From Capitulum mitella (taxonomy: Eukaryota > Arthropoda > Thecostraca > Pollicipedomorpha > Pollicipedidae): DNA of 64,000 nt. A model generated the notes under the pieces. It saw nothing but the letters and a program-made list of their open reading frames with translations. It had not been told where the DNA came from and did no database searches. The translations under genes and the position numbers were made by a program. Positions 62,235-64,000 of this stretch are shown here, piece after piece (the stretch's first letter is position 1; each line of letters starts with the position of its first letter). The stretch lies in assembly GCA_030062745.1 (NCBI GenBank), contig CP099849.1, positions 12,436,144-12,500,143 on the forward strand. The letters are read 5' to 3'.

Positions 62235-63452
62235 TTAACCCTATTCCCGGAGGGCTAGACGGTATGGCCGATTCCCGGCAAGGGGGGCGGATTCGGCCCC
62301 CCCCCCTGAGATCTCGAGAACTACTTGTCCGATTTTATCGCAACAAACGGCAATCGATTCGCCGTAACGTGAACTACATTTTTATAAAAAGAAATTTTCA
62401 AAATTTTGAAATTTGTGGAGACAGGGGGGTAAAAATGTCAAAATGGGGGGTACTTTTGGACTTCTTATAACTCCGTTGTTTATGGACCGATTTCGATGAA
62501 ACTGGCATGAATCGAGAGATTATGGATAGGGCTTTTACCATGGGTCTGCAAATCTCAAATTTTGAGAAAATTCATGGGCGTTCACAGGGTTTCAAAAATA
62601 GGAGGATTAGTTTTCTAACAACTGAATGAACAAAAGAGGCAAACACCTTTTTTTGGTTTCTGCTAGTCATGTTATACTAAAGAAGTACAAATCGCATTAC
62701 AATGTTTGTATAATGTTAGCATAGGCGGTGCCAGGGACATGAAAAAGGGGGAACTGTCATGGTCGCACGTTTCTCAGATCAACTTGTGACCTTTGACCTT
62801 AAATGACCTCCAGTGACCCTGGGATCACTTGGAATGATCTCGTGTGCATTTAATATTATCTGTAAAGGTTTTCAATCATTTGAATTCACTCTATTTCAAA
62901 AATTTCATTTTATGGCTATTACGATATAGGGTAGGCGCACTGACATTTTAGGTCATAGCTCCGTGACCCGACCTGATATCAAGCTGAAACTTGGTACACA
63001 ACTAGAAGGCACCGTTCTACGTCATATATATTCCGGGTTTGGCATTTGAAAGAACGGCGCTAAAATTATTTCAAAAAAACAAATTTTGACTTTTGACCTT
63101 GACCTGACCTTGCAAAGTGACCTCAGACAAACTGAATTTTGTGTGCACATTGCCCAGCTATTTGGATATACATCCATATAAAGTTTTAGGTTCTATCTTA
63201 AAAACTCTGTTTTTGGCAGACGTTTTTCTGTTACCCTCAACATGGCCAAAAATGACCTGAGGTGCCTCCCAAAAACGTTGCCTGGCTCCGCCCCTGAGCA
63301 AAACAGGATTTTGAAATTTTGTCACAGAACGTAGAAAGAATAGCTAGGAAAAGTCACCAAGTTTCTTGAAGCTGCGTTAAAAAGCCTGGAATTGGCAAGC
63401 AAAAAACCCGAGGGGGGGCGGATTCCGCCCCCCCTGCCGGGAATAGGGTTAA
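62235..63452 (+). mobile_element. TTAA-flanked 1.2-kb element, family A copy 3
   Basis: This is the best preserved copy: TTAA at both ends (62235-62238, 63449-63452), left end CCCTATTCCCGG and right end CCGGGAATAGGG as exact inverted repeats. Each is followed by G/C-run hairpin sequence (GGGGCGGATTCGGCCCCCC). It is 1218 bases, same orientation as 40385, with no ORF of its own. DR1 motif TGACCTTTGACCT lies at 62787-62799, and further half sites at 63098-63125. Confidence 0.85.
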
Positions 63453-64000
63453 ACCATGCGATATAATTTTTACTATTTTTATTGTTTCCGTAGCAATGAA
63501 TGTGATGAATAGGCATGCTATTTAGCAGCTTTGCAACCCCCATAAATGTTTTTGATTATCTATCCGTCATTAAGAGCTGAAATCCGTTCACTTCCCCCTC
63601 GTCTCTACTCCTATTACATGTCCAGCAAACCACCGCCATGATACGCAACACCTGCTCTGAAGCTCCACAGCTGCTGCAAAAAAGAAGGCTGTAAAACTAG
63701 GAGCAATTCCATTCGTCACATCCTTCATTTGCTGCGTCACCTCCACAAGGACGGGACCACCCGGACGGTGAGTGGCGGGTGGGCGGGGCAGGACTAAGCG
63801 GTGCACCGTTAAGACAGCGCTCTCCTGACCCCCCCCCCCCCCCCCGCCGCTGACAGCCGCGCACTGGTGGCGGCGCCCGGGCAGAACGGACGCCCGCCCG
63901 AGCACACGTCCTGCGCGCCGCCGGCCGCTCCAGCGAGCCGGCATCAGAAGGCATCAAAATGAAGTTGTTATGTCGATGGGAGGTACACACGCACCGCGAT

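Larger units (their letters stand above)
49340..64000. other. Upstream stretch without an assignable gene
   Basis: The 5' exon(s) of the EMI-containing transcript should lie here or beyond the window. GC-rich islands at 50580-51060, 51640-52060, 53870-54270, 58830-59340, 60830-61390 and 63760-63960 are candidates for promoters. None has a convincing signal-peptide exon. Named repeats are listed separately. The remaining parts (49400-50550, 52100-53130, 57600-58800, 59700-60800, 61600-62230) show nothing I can support. Confidence 0.4.

Noticed and set aside
1-64000. CRISPR array, prokaryotic operons or prophage
   Set aside because: No spaced direct repeats and no ribosome-binding-site-led gene clusters; spliced exons and a eukaryotic initiator tRNA exclude a prokaryotic reading.

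Overview
This window looks like animal (metazoan) genomic DNA. It has spliced genes with GT-AG introns, a eukaryotic initiator tRNA, many non-autonomous DNA transposons, microsatellites, and long stretches without open frames. The main gene encodes EMI and EGF domains, which points to an animal. Arthropod, possibly crustacean, is my guess; no single feature proves the lineage.

Most of the window is one large gene on the minus strand, a MEGF6-like secreted or extracellular-matrix protein. I reconstructed ten coding exons from splice sites, compatible intron phases and cysteine spacing. In transcript order they are: two exons forming an EMI-like domain (49339-49265 and 46627-46521), a first exon with ATG and signal peptide (27466-27397), and seven EGF exons (19074-18952, 10223-10136, 4370-4233, 3740-3621, 3166-3030, 1387-1267, 237-115). 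The gene runs off the left edge of the window. The 5' end of the EMI-containing form was not found. Exon 46627-46521 and exon 27466-27397 both end in phase 1 and both join in frame to the EGF exon at 19074. This suggests two promoters: a distal one giving an EMI-containing protein, and an internal one in a GC-rich island near 27.3-28.0 kb giving a secreted EGF-only protein.

Region by region: 0-4.4 kb holds the compact 3' group of five EGF exons, with a tandem array that copies an intron/exon boundary at 0.24-0.54 kb. 4.4-10.1 kb is an intron with a plus-strand ORF that looks like a small secreted peptide precursor (5309-5665), a broken mariner/IS630-type transposase, and TTAA-element fragments. 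10.2-18.9 kb and 19.1-27.4 kb are introns with TTAA elements, a tRNA-derived SINE and microsatellites. 28-46 kb is the largest intron; it holds a good tRNA-iMet gene, a damaged copy of it, and an inverted pair of 1.2-kb TTAA elements. 46.5-49.3 kb holds the EMI exons. 49.3-64 kb has no gene I can assign, but it contains a 2.4-kb degenerate GC-rich repeat array and a third copy of the 1.2-kb TTAA element.

A recurring theme is families of 1.2-kb TTAA-flanked elements that carry nuclear-receptor-type half sites (AGGTCA), including perfect DR1 motifs. They are spread through the introns of this gene.
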